64,000 nucleotides of DNA, from contig NZ_JAUYWA010000001.1 of NCBI RefSeq assembly GCF_030689025.1, positions 62,001-126,000 of the forward strand. The letters run 5' to 3'. This DNA is from Oceanobacter sp. 1_MG-2023 (GTDB taxonomy: Bacteria > Pseudomonadota > Gammaproteobacteria > Pseudomonadales > Oceanobacteraceae). This document shows positions 18,824-27,953 of the stretch, one piece after another (position 1 is the first letter of the stretch; the number at the start of each line of letters is the position of its first letter). The position numbers and the translations under genes are program-made. The notes beneath the pieces were generated by a model, which saw only the letters and a program-made list of their open reading frames with translations, did no database searches and was not told where the DNA came from.

Positions 18824-19795
18824 TCAGTTGGCCTGATAACTTTGTGAAATCAATTCAAAGGCTGTGTCGAGTTCAGCGGTGCTACGCAGATTCAGCTCAA
18901 TATTTCCTGTACCCCAATGGCCAATATTCGATACATCCCGTATAAACTCAGGATCATGTGGTTTGCCTGTTGGGTTAAGATTTAATAGATCATCAGTAGG
19001 TGGTAGCTTGAGGAATAACTGGATTCTGGGGTCTTTATTCTGCGGCAACACAAGAACACTGACGAAGTTCTTAATCCGCTTAAAGGCGGTGTAGAGTTTA
19101 AGCTCTTTTCGCTGCACTTCATCACCAAGGCCGCTCGCGTATTCACAGACCTGATTGTACAGGCTGATAAGCTCGGGGGATGATTCAGCCAGTCGCTCTT
19201 CATGAGTTTTATCTGCCGACTTGCTTTTGCCACCTGCTGCTGATTTGGTTGTGCTGCTTTGCGTAATCTTTTTAGGGGCACTGGTCTCAACGGTTTGGGC
19301 ATTAACCAATTCCAGTAACAGCAGATCATTACCAAAATAGCGATAGCGCATCAGTTCGATATTACGATTGATCTGCTGTACCGCATGTTCATCATAACGG
19401 TTGAAATCGGCGGCGATACAGATCAGCCGAGTGCCGCCCCACTCGATGGATTCGGTTAGCTCTTTATCCAGCTGTTTCATCACCAACAGCTGGAATTCCG
19501 CCTGATGATCCAGCAACCAATCGAGGTAGAACAATCCCTGATTAATCACGTTCTCATTACTATGGCGTTTATATTCGATGATCACGGGACAGTTGTTTTC
19601 ATCTAACCCCAATGAATCGATTCGACCTTTGTGTGTTTTGCCTGTGCTGTATTCACTGGCGAGAAAACGCACCCCCAAAAAGGTTTCCAATTGGCCTTCG
19701 ATCAGGTTTTGCAGATCTTTTTCCAGCAGTGCGCTATGGCCTGAGAGTTCATCAACGCTATCGGCATTGATTGAGAAAAGTTTGATATCGCTCAT
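18824..19795 (-). CDS. PD-(D/E)XK nuclease-like protein with C-terminal DUF5655
   Basis: 323 aa. The N-terminal half has a restriction-endonuclease-like core, GRIDSLGLDENNCPVIIEYKR, giving Asp60, Glu74 and Lys76 in the D-X13-E-X-K arrangement seen in NucS/RecB-type nucleases. A Lys/Ser-rich linker (about 175-200) leads to a C-terminal DUF5655-like domain (VCEYASGLGDEVQRKELKLY, then GHWGTGNIELNL). Such proteins recur inside type I RM loci, but their role is not settled. ATG 19795 overlaps the hsdS stop by 4 bp, so it is co-translated with the modification genes. Confidence 0.78.
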   Translation of the reverse strand: MSDIKLFSINADSVDELSGHSALLEKDLQNLIEGQLETFLGVRFLASEYSTGKTHKGRIDSLGLDENNCPVIIEYKRHSNENVINQGLFYLDWLLDHQAEFQLLVMKQLDKELTESIEWGGTRLICIAADFNRYDEHAVQQINRNIELMRYRYFGNDLLLLELVNAQTVETSAPKKITQSSTTKSAAGGKSKSADKTHEERLAESSPELISLYNQVCEYASGLGDEVQRKELKLYTAFKRIKNFVSVLVLPQNKDPRIQLFLKLPPTDDLLNLNPTGKPHDPEFIRDVSNIGHWGTGNIELNLRSTAELDTAFELISQSYQAN

Positions 19796-21165
19796 GCGGT
19801 CGCTTCCATGCTGGATTTGGATTTTTTGGGCTGCCAGTTGCGAACGTCTATTTTTCCTGTGACAGCGGCAGAGATTAAGGCTGTGCGGCGTTCTTTTAGT
19901 AATTCTTGAGACTCTTGAGATTTACTAAGGAGCACTGCTAACGAATCAAGTTTTTTATTTACTTCTTCAGTAATACTAACTTGCTCCTTTAGCGGGGGTA
20001 TTGTTGCAGTAAAACTCAACATATCTGAAATATTTAGGCTAGCTTGATTCGCTGTACCATGCGCATGCAGATCTAAATGATCACGATAGCGACTGGTTTG
20101 AAGTAATAAAAATAAGTAACCATTCTCAAGTCGATTATCAGTACAGTCGAAGACAACTGTATTTTGATTTAAAAGACACCCTGCTAATGAATTAGGAACT
20201 TTTCCAATTTGGCCAACTGCGCTATTTTTCACATCTGGTGTGCTCCCTACAGTACTCAAAACAATCTCTGAAGCTTTTAGAATAGCTTTTGGGTACTTGG
20301 AAATATAACCTATCGGCAAAGATATTTCTGGATCACGTATAGTGAGGTTTTTTATATCACTAGCTTTAGCGACAAGAACACCTTCATCGCAGAAGTCACT
20401 TGATTTAAAAGCGACACCTTTTCTGGTTTCTATATAGCCTTTCAGTAGCCTTGATTCCCAATGCTCTGGCACTTCGCCCAACCACTCAACACCTGAATCT
20501 TTCATCGGGGCGTCGGGGTTTAGGCCTTTGGTGACAGCATGGCTGATCACCGCCTGACGCTTCTCTTTCAGCAGTTTGATCAGTTGCTGTTGCTTGTCGA
20601 TCAGGGTGTCGATCTTGGCGGTTTCGTGGTCGAGGAAGTTGGCGATTTGTTGTTGCTCACTGACATTAGGAAGAACAAGTGAAATAGCCCCGAATTGATC
20701 AAAAGTAATTGATTTTCCATCTCTCAAACTGTCAGTAGTAGCCTGTAAAGCTGCTATATAAGGCTTACTCTTAAACAGGTAACGATAAAAGCTTGGTTCA
20801 ACTTCTTTAATAGCAGATAGCACTGTATATGCTGGTGATACACAGCCAACATAATTACTATGTTCTATTCCCCCCTCAAAACTTCTTAAACTAATAACAA
20901 AGTCATTTTTTTCAACATGACGAAATGAATTTGTACCTTTTAATGCCAACATCACTTTTGAATCATTTAATTTCATCATAAGCGATTGAGGTATAACACC
21001 GTGTTGTTGACTTGCAGCTAATTGCTCATCAGAAACTAAAGATAATTCACGGCGATTTTTAAAAAGGCGCTTTCCATCGTAAACATCCCACCCTGAAGGT
21101 ATATCTCTGAGCCACTGAGTACCAGAGTCTTTATACTCAGGATAAGTTTGGTACTTACTGGACAT
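19792..21165 (-). CDS. hsdS: Type I RM specificity subunit HsdS
   Basis: 457-aa specificity subunit with two target-recognition domains (about 1-165 and 215-400). Each is followed by a conserved coiled-coil spacer: EQQQIANFLDHETAKIDTL near residue 170 and a degenerate copy at the end. The internal symmetry is visible as KDSGTQWLRDIPSGW near the start and KDSGVEWLGEVPEHW near residue 220. It sets the DNA sequence methylated and cut. ATG 21165 (TGATG overlap with the hsdM stop) is preferred to the GTG just upstream. The recognition domains are AT-rich, as usual for these variable parts. Confidence 0.95.
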   Translation of the reverse strand: MSSKYQTYPEYKDSGTQWLRDIPSGWDVYDGKRLFKNRRELSLVSDEQLAASQQHGVIPQSLMMKLNDSKVMLALKGTNSFRHVEKNDFVISLRSFEGGIEHSNYVGCVSPAYTVLSAIKEVEPSFYRYLFKSKPYIAALQATTDSLRDGKSITFDQFGAISLVLPNVSEQQQIANFLDHETAKIDTLIDKQQQLIKLLKEKRQAVISHAVTKGLNPDAPMKDSGVEWLGEVPEHWESRLLKGYIETRKGVAFKSSDFCDEGVLVAKASDIKNLTIRDPEISLPIGYISKYPKAILKASEIVLSTVGSTPDVKNSAVGQIGKVPNSLAGCLLNQNTVVFDCTDNRLENGYLFLLLQTSRYRDHLDLHAHGTANQASLNISDMLSFTATIPPLKEQVSITEEVNKKLDSLAVLLSKSQESQELLKERRTALISAAVTGKIDVRNWQPKKSKSSMEATA

Positions 21166-23543
21166 CACGAATGAACCTCCCGCAGCAGCTCCATAATCTC
21201 TGCACTTACCTTATCCAACTCGGCATCAATCTCTTCCAGGCTGCGCGGTGGCTGATAGACATAAAAATGCCGATTAAAGGGGATCTCATAGCCGACAATA
21301 CCGATCTCTTCATCTTTGGTATCCCGCTTATTGGCATCGATCCAGGCATCGGGCACATGGGGGGCCACTTCACGGTCGAAGTAGCTTTCGATCAGGGTTT
21401 CGGTGGGTTGTGACGGATCGAGGGGGACGTTTTCGTTATCCCGCAAGTCGCCATCAGGCTGGTATTCCACCACCGCGGGTTTGCCATTAACGGTTGTTTC
21501 AAATGCACCGTACTTTTTACCCTGAAGGCTGGCCTGAGCCGACCCTTTCAGCACTTTCTTGATAACGGGTTGTGCCGCTGGGTTTTTCCAGCTAATGGCA
21601 TCCAGCAGTTGTTTCTTCTCTTTGACATCCAGCTTGATGCCGGTCTGCCTGATGGCGAGTTTCAGCGCATCTTCAAAGTGGTTAAAGTCATCGCAGGGTT
21701 GGTCAATAATCCTGTCTGACCCCATTGATGCGCCCAATGCCGCTTGTAGCTGATGGCCTTTATCCAGCAGGGCTTGTTGGCTCAACCAGAGTTTGCTATC
21801 CAGCAGCTCCTTGATCTGCTTCTCTTTCAGTTCAGGGTAGCTGGCCTTGAGTTCGGCCCTGATTTCGATCACAACGTCGGCAAGCTGGCCGTAATTCGTC
21901 TCATCCCAGTCGCCACCATAGGCCTGCCAGATCCACTGCATCGGCGCATTAAAGGGTTTGGGGGCAAAACGCAGTGCTTCCAGGCGTTCATCACTGAGCT
22001 GTACGGATAACCGTAATGGCCGCTCGATGGTAATACGGCGATAACCAAAATCGGTGGTATTAAATATTTTACTGGCGAAGGTTTTGGCTGTTTCTGGTTT
22101 GGGGTTGGCCGCTTGGCGACCCCGGCTGCTTTTTTGCTCGGCAGGTTTATCCAGCGACTGGTTGTCGATGGCTTCAAAACCACCAAAACAGCGGGTGATC
22201 ATGCGGATATCGTCTGCGCTCATCTCGTTACGTTTGGAGCCTAGCGATTTACGCATCTTGCCGCAGAGGTTAACGGCGTTAATCAGCTGTACCTTGCCTT
22301 TGCGTTCGGCTGATTTCTTGTTCGACAGTACCCAAACATACGTCGCGATGCCGGTGTTGTAGAACATATCATTCGGCAAGGCGATAATTGCTTCCAGCAG
22401 GTCGGCTTCGAGGATATAACGGCGAATCTCGCTCTCTCCGCTTCCTGCGCCGCCGGTAAACAAAGGCGAGCCGTTGAGGATAATGCCGATACGGCCACCG
22501 CCTTCAGCAACACCTGACTCGTTTATCGAGGTATCGCGCAGCTTGCTGATCAGGTGCAGCAGAAACAGCAGCGAGCCATCCGACACCCGTGGCAGCCCAG
22601 GCCCAAAACGGCCATCATAGCCCTTCAGGGTATGTTCATCCTTAATGTCGCCCTCGACCTTTTTCCAGTCCACTCCAAACGGTGGATTAGACAGCATGTA
22701 GTCGAATTTATCGGCGTAGAGTTGATCGTTTGACAGCGTGTTGCCCAGTTTAATACGGCTAACATCCTGCCCTTTAATCAGCATATCCGCTTTACAGATA
22801 GCGTAAGACTCGGGGTTCAACTCTTGCCCAAAGGCACGCATGACCGCATTGGCATTGAGCTCATGCACATATTCCATACCACTCGACAGGAAGCCGCCTG
22901 TCCCTGCGGTGGGGTCATAGATGGTGCGGATAATGCCGTCTTTCGTCAGCGCGTCGTCATCTTCCATAAACACCAGTGAGGTGGTCAGGCGGACGATATC
23001 CCGTGGGGTAAAGTGTTCCCCTGCGGTTTCATTCGAACTCTCCGCAAAACGGCGGATCAGCTCTTCAAACACCAGGCCCATTTCGTGGTTAGAAATGGCG
23101 TCGGGGCTCAGGTCGGTATTGGCAAACTTCTGCACCACTTTGTAGAGCAGGTTGGCATCACTCAGCAGGCCGACAAACTCATCAAACTTGAAGTATTCAA
23201 AAATCTCCCGGGCATCTTTGGAAAAGCATTGAACATAGTTTTCGAGGTTGTCTTTAATGCCTGTTTCACCCAGTTTATCGAGCGACATGGGGGATGTGTT
23301 AAAGAAGTTTTGGCTGGTTGCCCGCAGAATCAGTTTCTCCGTGGCTTCCGCGGGCAGGTGCATGCCTTGTACTTTTTCGCATTCGCTCAAAACCGCTGTT
23401 TTATCTGCCTCCAGTACGCATTCCAGACGACGCAACAAGGTAAAAGGCAGAATTACCCGCCCGTATTGGCTTTGTTTGAAATCACCACGCAGAAGATCGG
23501 CCACAGACCAGATAAATGCAGCTGTTTGAGAGAAGTCAGTCAT
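21165..23543 (-). CDS. hsdM: Type I RM DNA methyltransferase HsdM
   Basis: N6-adenine methyltransferase subunit (792 aa). The N-terminal helical HsdM_N domain ([19 protein letters not shown]) is followed by SAM motif [14 protein letters not shown] (about 215), and catalytic motif IV, SNPPFG (about 285). It is longer than classic ~520-aa HsdM: a C-terminal extension of about 280 residues ends in a helical segment, [18 protein letters not shown]. This long form is common in one branch of type I systems. It is first in the operon and hsdS follows with overlap. Confidence 0.95.
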   Translation of the reverse strand: MTDFSQTAAFIWSVADLLRGDFKQSQYGRVILPFTLLRRLECVLEADKTAVLSECEKVQGMHLPAEATEKLILRATSQNFFNTSPMSLDKLGETGIKDNLENYVQCFSKDAREIFEYFKFDEFVGLLSDANLLYKVVQKFANTDLSPDAISNHEMGLVFEELIRRFAESSNETAGEHFTPRDIVRLTTSLVFMEDDDALTKDGIIRTIYDPTAGTGGFLSSGMEYVHELNANAVMRAFGQELNPESYAICKADMLIKGQDVSRIKLGNTLSNDQLYADKFDYMLSNPPFGVDWKKVEGDIKDEHTLKGYDGRFGPGLPRVSDGSLLFLLHLISKLRDTSINESGVAEGGGRIGIILNGSPLFTGGAGSGESEIRRYILEADLLEAIIALPNDMFYNTGIATYVWVLSNKKSAERKGKVQLINAVNLCGKMRKSLGSKRNEMSADDIRMITRCFGGFEAIDNQSLDKPAEQKSSRGRQAANPKPETAKTFASKIFNTTDFGYRRITIERPLRLSVQLSDERLEALRFAPKPFNAPMQWIWQAYGGDWDETNYGQLADVVIEIRAELKASYPELKEKQIKELLDSKLWLSQQALLDKGHQLQAALGASMGSDRIIDQPCDDFNHFEDALKLAIRQTGIKLDVKEKKQLLDAISWKNPAAQPVIKKVLKGSAQASLQGKKYGAFETTVNGKPAVVEYQPDGDLRDNENVPLDPSQPTETLIESYFDREVAPHVPDAWIDANKRDTKDEEIGIVGYEIPFNRHFYVYQPPRSLEEIDAELDKVSAEIMELLREVHS

Positions 23544-23723
23544 GAAATAGCTTTGCCTTATAAAACGTATTAGCAGAGCCAGCGGGGAAAGAGATGAAGC
23601 GTCCGCTGCCTCTTTTTGGTTGAAAATCAGTGTACTATAGAGAACGGCTGTTAGGTATATTTTGCGGGTAAATGAGTTACCGCAAGGCCATGACGTTTGC
23701 CTGGCTGGCCAGGCAGATCAACA

Positions 23724-25043
23724 TCACTCAAGATCGAGGCGCAAGTTTTCTTGTATTTCATCTATCAGTGTTTTTGGTACTTCCTGTTCCTGCGCAAGCT
23801 GACGCCAGGTTGATACGTGTTCAATGGTTGTATCAATAATATCGTCGATTTTTCTTTTGTTAAAAATCGGGCTGAGTTTTTCCAGGCTATGGAAATCACT
23901 TCGTGTAAAGTGATCTCTTTTACCATTCAGGCTCATCCAGTGGCTGTTCACCCATTGACTGCCTGGTTTGTAGCTGTAGGCCAAATCATAAGCCGGTGCG
24001 AGAGACCATTTGTCTTTTTTCAGCATAAAAGCAACGTTTTTTGAGTGGTCGTCATGGTTTCTCGCAATGATGTTAAAGGTCATGCGCTTGAAAAGTTGCT
24101 CAGCGTCAAGAGCGGATAGTTTCAGCTGTCTGGCTATGCCAAATAATTCGGCGTAAGAAAATGAACCCGGTTTTTTATAGTCAACGTGGGCAAGGCCGTT
24201 AAGCGTTTGTACGTGTACCTTGCTGTTGTTAATTCGGTCAAATCGCTGGGTAATGAAGTGTCGTCGCTTGCCTTCATCGAGCAAGCGGCATGGCATCATA
24301 TCGACACCGCATTTTTGGGCCATTAAATAATAAACAAACTCCATGGCACCATAACCTGATGGATCACCGAAGGTTTCTTGATGTTTGTTATGCTCACTCA
24401 CGCCATCAAATTTCATCAGGTAATGAGTAAAACCGTTGGGTACGTTGGCTTGGCCAGAGCGAACCTGAGTAAAATCTTTGTTAAATGCCAGTACTGCTTT
24501 TGGTCTTGCTCCTCCTGCACTCATGCCTACAGATAACAAAGACATCATTGCTTCTCTGTCATCCTGGCCATTTTGTTTGAGTGCTACGGCAAAATCATTT
24601 CGTGAGTTGAGTATTTCCTGTGCAATTGCAACGAGCGATTGGATTTCTACCTGTTGTGACGCATTCAAGCTTCGTAGCTGTGTCGCTGGTGCATATTCCA
24701 GTGCGCCCATGCCTCGCTTTCCTGTGTATTGAAGGCGTTGCAGTGGCGTAATTTCGTTTGGTGAATGGCCTTGTCCTGCAACCCATGCGTTGAGCACTGC
24801 GTTGCCAAAATCATCCGGTAATGAATCGGCAATTAATCCGGGCAGTCCTTTAAACGTATTGAAACCCAGCTCAGGAAAGCTATAAATGCGGCCCGATAAT
24901 GGCATTTTGATTGGGGACAGTTCGACGCCATTTTTTACGAAGCCAGGGTCGTATTCAAATGAGCCGAACCCCTTTTCAGTGTTAAAACTCACTGCGCCAA
25001 CCAATTCGTCCTGGTAAGTTATTCTGATGGCTTCCATTACCAT
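23724..25043 (-). CDS. hipA: HipA-family Ser/Thr kinase toxin
   Basis: 439-aa HipA-like kinase, probably the toxin of a type II toxin-antitoxin pair; HipA proteins phosphorylate aminoacyl-tRNA synthetases and cause growth arrest. Visible motifs are SAGGARPKAVLAF (ATP-binding loop with Lys), HYLMKFDG, the catalytic RNHDDHSKNVAFM (Asp in HDDH) and LAPAYDLAYS (metal-binding Asp). The sequence is intact. The ATG overlaps the hipB stop (ATGGTAATGG), and a second ATG two codons later immediately follows that stop, so either may be used. Confidence 0.9.
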   Translation of the reverse strand: MVMEAIRITYQDELVGAVSFNTEKGFGSFEYDPGFVKNGVELSPIKMPLSGRIYSFPELGFNTFKGLPGLIADSLPDDFGNAVLNAWVAGQGHSPNEITPLQRLQYTGKRGMGALEYAPATQLRSLNASQQVEIQSLVAIAQEILNSRNDFAVALKQNGQDDREAMMSLLSVGMSAGGARPKAVLAFNKDFTQVRSGQANVPNGFTHYLMKFDGVSEHNKHQETFGDPSGYGAMEFVYYLMAQKCGVDMMPCRLLDEGKRRHFITQRFDRINNSKVHVQTLNGLAHVDYKKPGSFSYAELFGIARQLKLSALDAEQLFKRMTFNIIARNHDDHSKNVAFMLKKDKWSLAPAYDLAYSYKPGSQWVNSHWMSLNGKRDHFTRSDFHSLEKLSPIFNKRKIDDIIDTTIEHVSTWRQLAQEQEVPKTLIDEIQENLRLDLE

Positions 25044-25360
25044 TCTGGCGTTTCCTCATTTTTATTGCTGCGTTGGCCAGAGGCTCTCTGCCTTTTTTTG
25101 CCGTGTAGTTTGGCCAGTTGCAGGGGAGATATTTCTTGCTGAGGGAGGAAGAGATCAATCTGTTCTGTGAGATCCAGTGCCATTAATATCGCGATCATGG
25201 TATCGAGCTGCACTTTTCCTTTTTCTGCATTCAGAACCGTTTTGCGGGCTATGCCAGCAAGCGCTGCCACTTCGGATTGGGTGAGGTCCCGGTTGAGTCG
25301 GGCTTGCTTCAACCTGTCGCCGATCTCTTCTGCCAGTGCTGTAGCGGTCTCGACTTTCAT
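25037..25360 (-). CDS. hipB: HipB-like antitoxin, XRE-family repressor
   Basis: 107-aa helix-turn-helix protein. The HTH (RLKQARLNRDLTQSEVAALA to GIARKTVLNAEKGK) occupies about residues 16-50, and the C-terminus is basic and probably disordered (GKKRQRASGQRSNKN). HipB-type antitoxins bind and restrain HipA and repress their own promoter. It is translated just before hipA with overlap. The upstream region carries repeated ACTTTG cores that are candidate binding sites. Confidence 0.87.
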   Translation of the reverse strand: MKVETATALAEEIGDRLKQARLNRDLTQSEVAALAGIARKTVLNAEKGKVQLDTMIAILMALDLTEQIDLFLPQQEISPLQLAKLHGKKRQRASGQRSNKNEETPEW

Positions 25361-25680
25361 TTCAAAGTCCCGTTTTGGTTACTTTAAATCTGGTTTATTT
25401 GCTTAATGTTCTTAATTTAGGACTTTATAAAAAACCTGTCAAATATATCTTTTAATGTGCTTGATTGGTTGCATTAACTGGGTTTTTATCACCTAAAGTA
25501 ACTTTTCAGGGACTTTGTACTTTTCTTGCACTTTGTTTGTACTTTATTCGTACTTTGCTTGTATTCTGCTCATACTTTGCTTGTAGTCTGTTTAACAGGG
25601 GCTGGATAACAGAAACCTGGGGGCTGGGTGGCTGGTGAATATAGCTGCCATCAACACAAAGCGGTGCAGTTCAATATTTT
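25361..25680. promoter_or_regulatory. hipBA promoter region with ACTTTG-core sites
   Basis: 320 AT-rich bp between recQ and hipB (both minus strand). CAAAGTCCC at 25363-25371 and its exact reverse complement GGGACTTTG at 25509-25517, plus GGACTTTAT at 25420-25428, frame the probable promoter. The 11-bp repeat array follows directly. No gene is seen here. Operator function for HipB is inference. Confidence 0.5.
25518..25594. repeat. Seven 11-bp tandem repeats upstream of hipB
   Basis: Units TACTTTTCTTG, CACTTTGTTTG, TACTTTATTCG, TACTTTGCTTG, TATTCTGCTCA, TACTTTGCTTG and TAGTCTGTTTA follow one another with an exact 11-bp period, close to one helical turn. They share the ACTTTG core with the sites nearer hipB. 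Confidence 0.88.
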
Positions 25681-27684
25681 CTATATCTCCGGCACGACTC
25701 GGGCAGATTCCAGCCAGCGAGATACTTCAGCGTATGGCACATGCTCCAGCTGGCCAAAACCGGGCAACTGTCGAGCACGCACCTTGGATAACCAGGGCAC
25801 CTGGATACCGCATAAAAAACGCGTCAGTAATTCCAGCGATGCGGCCCGGCCAAACTGTTGCTGTATTTTCTGTTGTAACGGAGCGACCAGGGTTGCTGCA
25901 TCCAGCGCGGCCAATGACGCACCACTCCGGGTTGGTAGCCACTCTTTAAACTGCCCCCGGCAGACGGAGCAGATACCGCAGTCTTGCGGCATCCGTTCAC
26001 CAAAGTAGGCGGCCAGCCGCCGCGATACGCAATCAGGCTGACGAAACAGGTTGAGCATATTGTGGATGCGGTTGATCTCGTTGGCCTGCTTCTGCAAAAA
26101 ATGCTGATACAGGGATTCTGCCAGGCCAGGCTCGGCGAGTGCCTGTTCATTCACCCGGTACACATCCGTCATTTGTTTGCTTTCGAGCTGTAACCAGCCT
26201 CTTTCCTGACAGAATTCCAGCGCGTTTAATGCCCGTACCCGGGTTGGTCTGTCTCCGTTGCTGGCCTGCGCCCCTAACGACTGTTCCAGAGCATCCAGAT
26301 TGAGGGTGTACCAGCTGCGGCCTTTGTTGCTGGTATTCAGTACCGTGGCCAAAAACTGCTGGCGTTCGCCGTTGAAGTGGCTTAATAACGCTGTTTCGGT
26401 CTGTTCGAGCTTGTAACGATATTCGGCAAAATAGCTGTATTGCGATGTCAGTACGCCACGCATCTCAAGGTTGACCAGCAGGGTTTTCAGCGGCAGCAAG
26501 CGAATATTCGAGAGACTGGATAACGGCGTCATCAGGACCTCCCACTGTCCCGCTTCTAGCTGACCGGCGACCGACTGAATCACCTGTTGAATGCTGTGTA
26601 ATTCCGGCCCATCGCCGTAAACGAAGTTTTCCAACACCGTCAGCCCGCTGTCATCGGCCAGCATAATACAGTCCGATGCCTTGCCGTCACGTCCGGCGCG
26701 GCCAATTTCCTGGCTGTAATTTTCTATCGATTTGGGCAGGTCGTAATGCATGACCTGACGGATATTGCTTTTGTCCACGCCCATGCCAAAGGCGATGGTT
26801 GCCACAATCACCGGTATTTGCCCCGACATAAACTGCTGCTGGATGCTGTCGCGCTGCTCATGGCTCAAACCGGCATGGTAAGCCCGCACCGGAAACGGCA
26901 CTTGCCGGGCCAGCTGTTGAGCCACGTCTTCTGCGGTATGTTGCAGGGTGACGTAAATGATGGCTGCAAAATCCTGCTGTTTTTGTGCCGATTTACGCGC
27001 CAGATGCTGTAACCAGAGGGCGCATTGGGCCACTCGTTCGGAGGTGGCGGTTGGCTGCACTAACAGGCGTAAGTTGGGACGGTGAAAACCGGTTGTGACG
27101 ACATCCTCTGCATCCAGGGCAAAATGCGTTTGCATGTCTTCGATCACTGCCTGGGTCGCTGTAGCGGTTAACAGCAGCACCTGTGGCACGTTAAATTCAC
27201 GGCAATAAGCGGGTAATTTCAGATAGTCCGGGCGGAAGTTATGCCCCCACTCGGAGATGCAGTGTGCTTCGTCGACGACCAATAACGAAATCGGCACCTG
27301 GGCTATAAATTGGCGGAAGCGCTCGTTTTTCAGTCGCTCCACCGACACCATCAGGATTTTGATTGTGCCGCTGCGCACTCCGTTCATAACATCCTGGGCT
27401 TCATCGCGGCTCTGGGTTGAGTCGATGGTGGCCGCGGCGATACCTCGGGATTTCAGAAACTGTACCTGATCCTGCATCAGGGCCAGCAATGGTGAAATCA
27501 CCAGGGTCAGGTGCGGCAAGATCAGGGCTGGTAGCTGATAACAGAGCGACTTGCCCGAGCCAGTCGGAAAAATCGCCGCACTGGAACGCCCGGCCAGAAT
27601 CGCCTCGATCACCGGCTGCTGACCAGGACGTAGCGCATCAAAACCAAAATAGTGCTGTAGTGGCTGCTGCCAGGATGATGTCAT
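25681..27684 (-). CDS. recQ: RecQ-family ATP-dependent DNA helicase
   Basis: 3'-5' DNA helicase (667 aa with this start) for repair and recombination. Motifs: I TGSGKSLCYQ, II DEAH in VVDEAHCISEWGH, III LTATAT, VI QEIGRAGRDG. A zinc-finger-like CVSRRLAAYFGE...CGICSVC block and winged-helix region follow. The C-terminus lacks an obvious HRDC domain. ATG 27684 (MTSSWQQPLQHYFG) is chosen because the 48-codon upstream extension is repeat-derived and low-complexity. It lies next to hipBA and the RM operon, but RecQ is also a housekeeping protein. Confidence 0.88.
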   Translation of the reverse strand: MTSSWQQPLQHYFGFDALRPGQQPVIEAILAGRSSAAIFPTGSGKSLCYQLPALILPHLTLVISPLLALMQDQVQFLKSRGIAAATIDSTQSRDEAQDVMNGVRSGTIKILMVSVERLKNERFRQFIAQVPISLLVVDEAHCISEWGHNFRPDYLKLPAYCREFNVPQVLLLTATATQAVIEDMQTHFALDAEDVVTTGFHRPNLRLLVQPTATSERVAQCALWLQHLARKSAQKQQDFAAIIYVTLQHTAEDVAQQLARQVPFPVRAYHAGLSHEQRDSIQQQFMSGQIPVIVATIAFGMGVDKSNIRQVMHYDLPKSIENYSQEIGRAGRDGKASDCIMLADDSGLTVLENFVYGDGPELHSIQQVIQSVAGQLEAGQWEVLMTPLSSLSNIRLLPLKTLLVNLEMRGVLTSQYSYFAEYRYKLEQTETALLSHFNGERQQFLATVLNTSNKGRSWYTLNLDALEQSLGAQASNGDRPTRVRALNALEFCQERGWLQLESKQMTDVYRVNEQALAEPGLAESLYQHFLQKQANEINRIHNMLNLFRQPDCVSRRLAAYFGERMPQDCGICSVCRGQFKEWLPTRSGASLAALDAATLVAPLQQKIQQQFGRAASLELLTRFLCGIQVPWLSKVRARQLPGFGQLEHVPYAEVSRWLESARVVPEI

Positions 27685-27766
27685 AAACCTGTTCCCTGTT
27701 GGCGTTATCCGGATAGGCCAAACAGTGTAGCGGAAAGCATCAGCGGCATGACAAGGATATGGCAAT

Positions 27767-27826
27767 GGCGAGAATAAAGATGGCAAGAATAAAGATTGCA
27801 AGGATAGAGGTGGCAAGGATAAAGAC
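27767..27826. repeat. Four 15-bp tandem repeats upstream of recQ
   Basis: GGCGAGAATAAAGAT, GGCAAGAATAAAGAT, TGCAAGGATAGAGGT and GGCAAGGATAAAGAC are contiguous 15-bp units, 83-142 bp upstream of the chosen recQ start. Confidence 0.88.
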
Positions 27827-27888
27827 ATCCGTTGCGAACAGCGGATATATTGGCAGTCACTGTTGGTGCCAGTAAATCAGCCGGGGCT

Positions 27889-27918
27889 GTGTCTTGCTGG
27901 CTGGTGTCTTGCTGGCAA
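27889..27918. repeat. 15-bp tandem duplication
   Basis: GTGTCTTGCTGGCTG is followed directly by GTGTCTTGCTGGCAA, between recQ and the periplasmic binding protein gene. Confidence 0.8.
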
Positions 27919-27953
27919 GCTGACGCTGCACCGGGGCAGCCGAATCAGGCTGA

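Noticed and set aside
25518..25594. Possible CRISPR-like array
   Set aside because: Units are 11 bp, contiguous and degenerate, without spacers or cas genes; the same applies to the other arrays.
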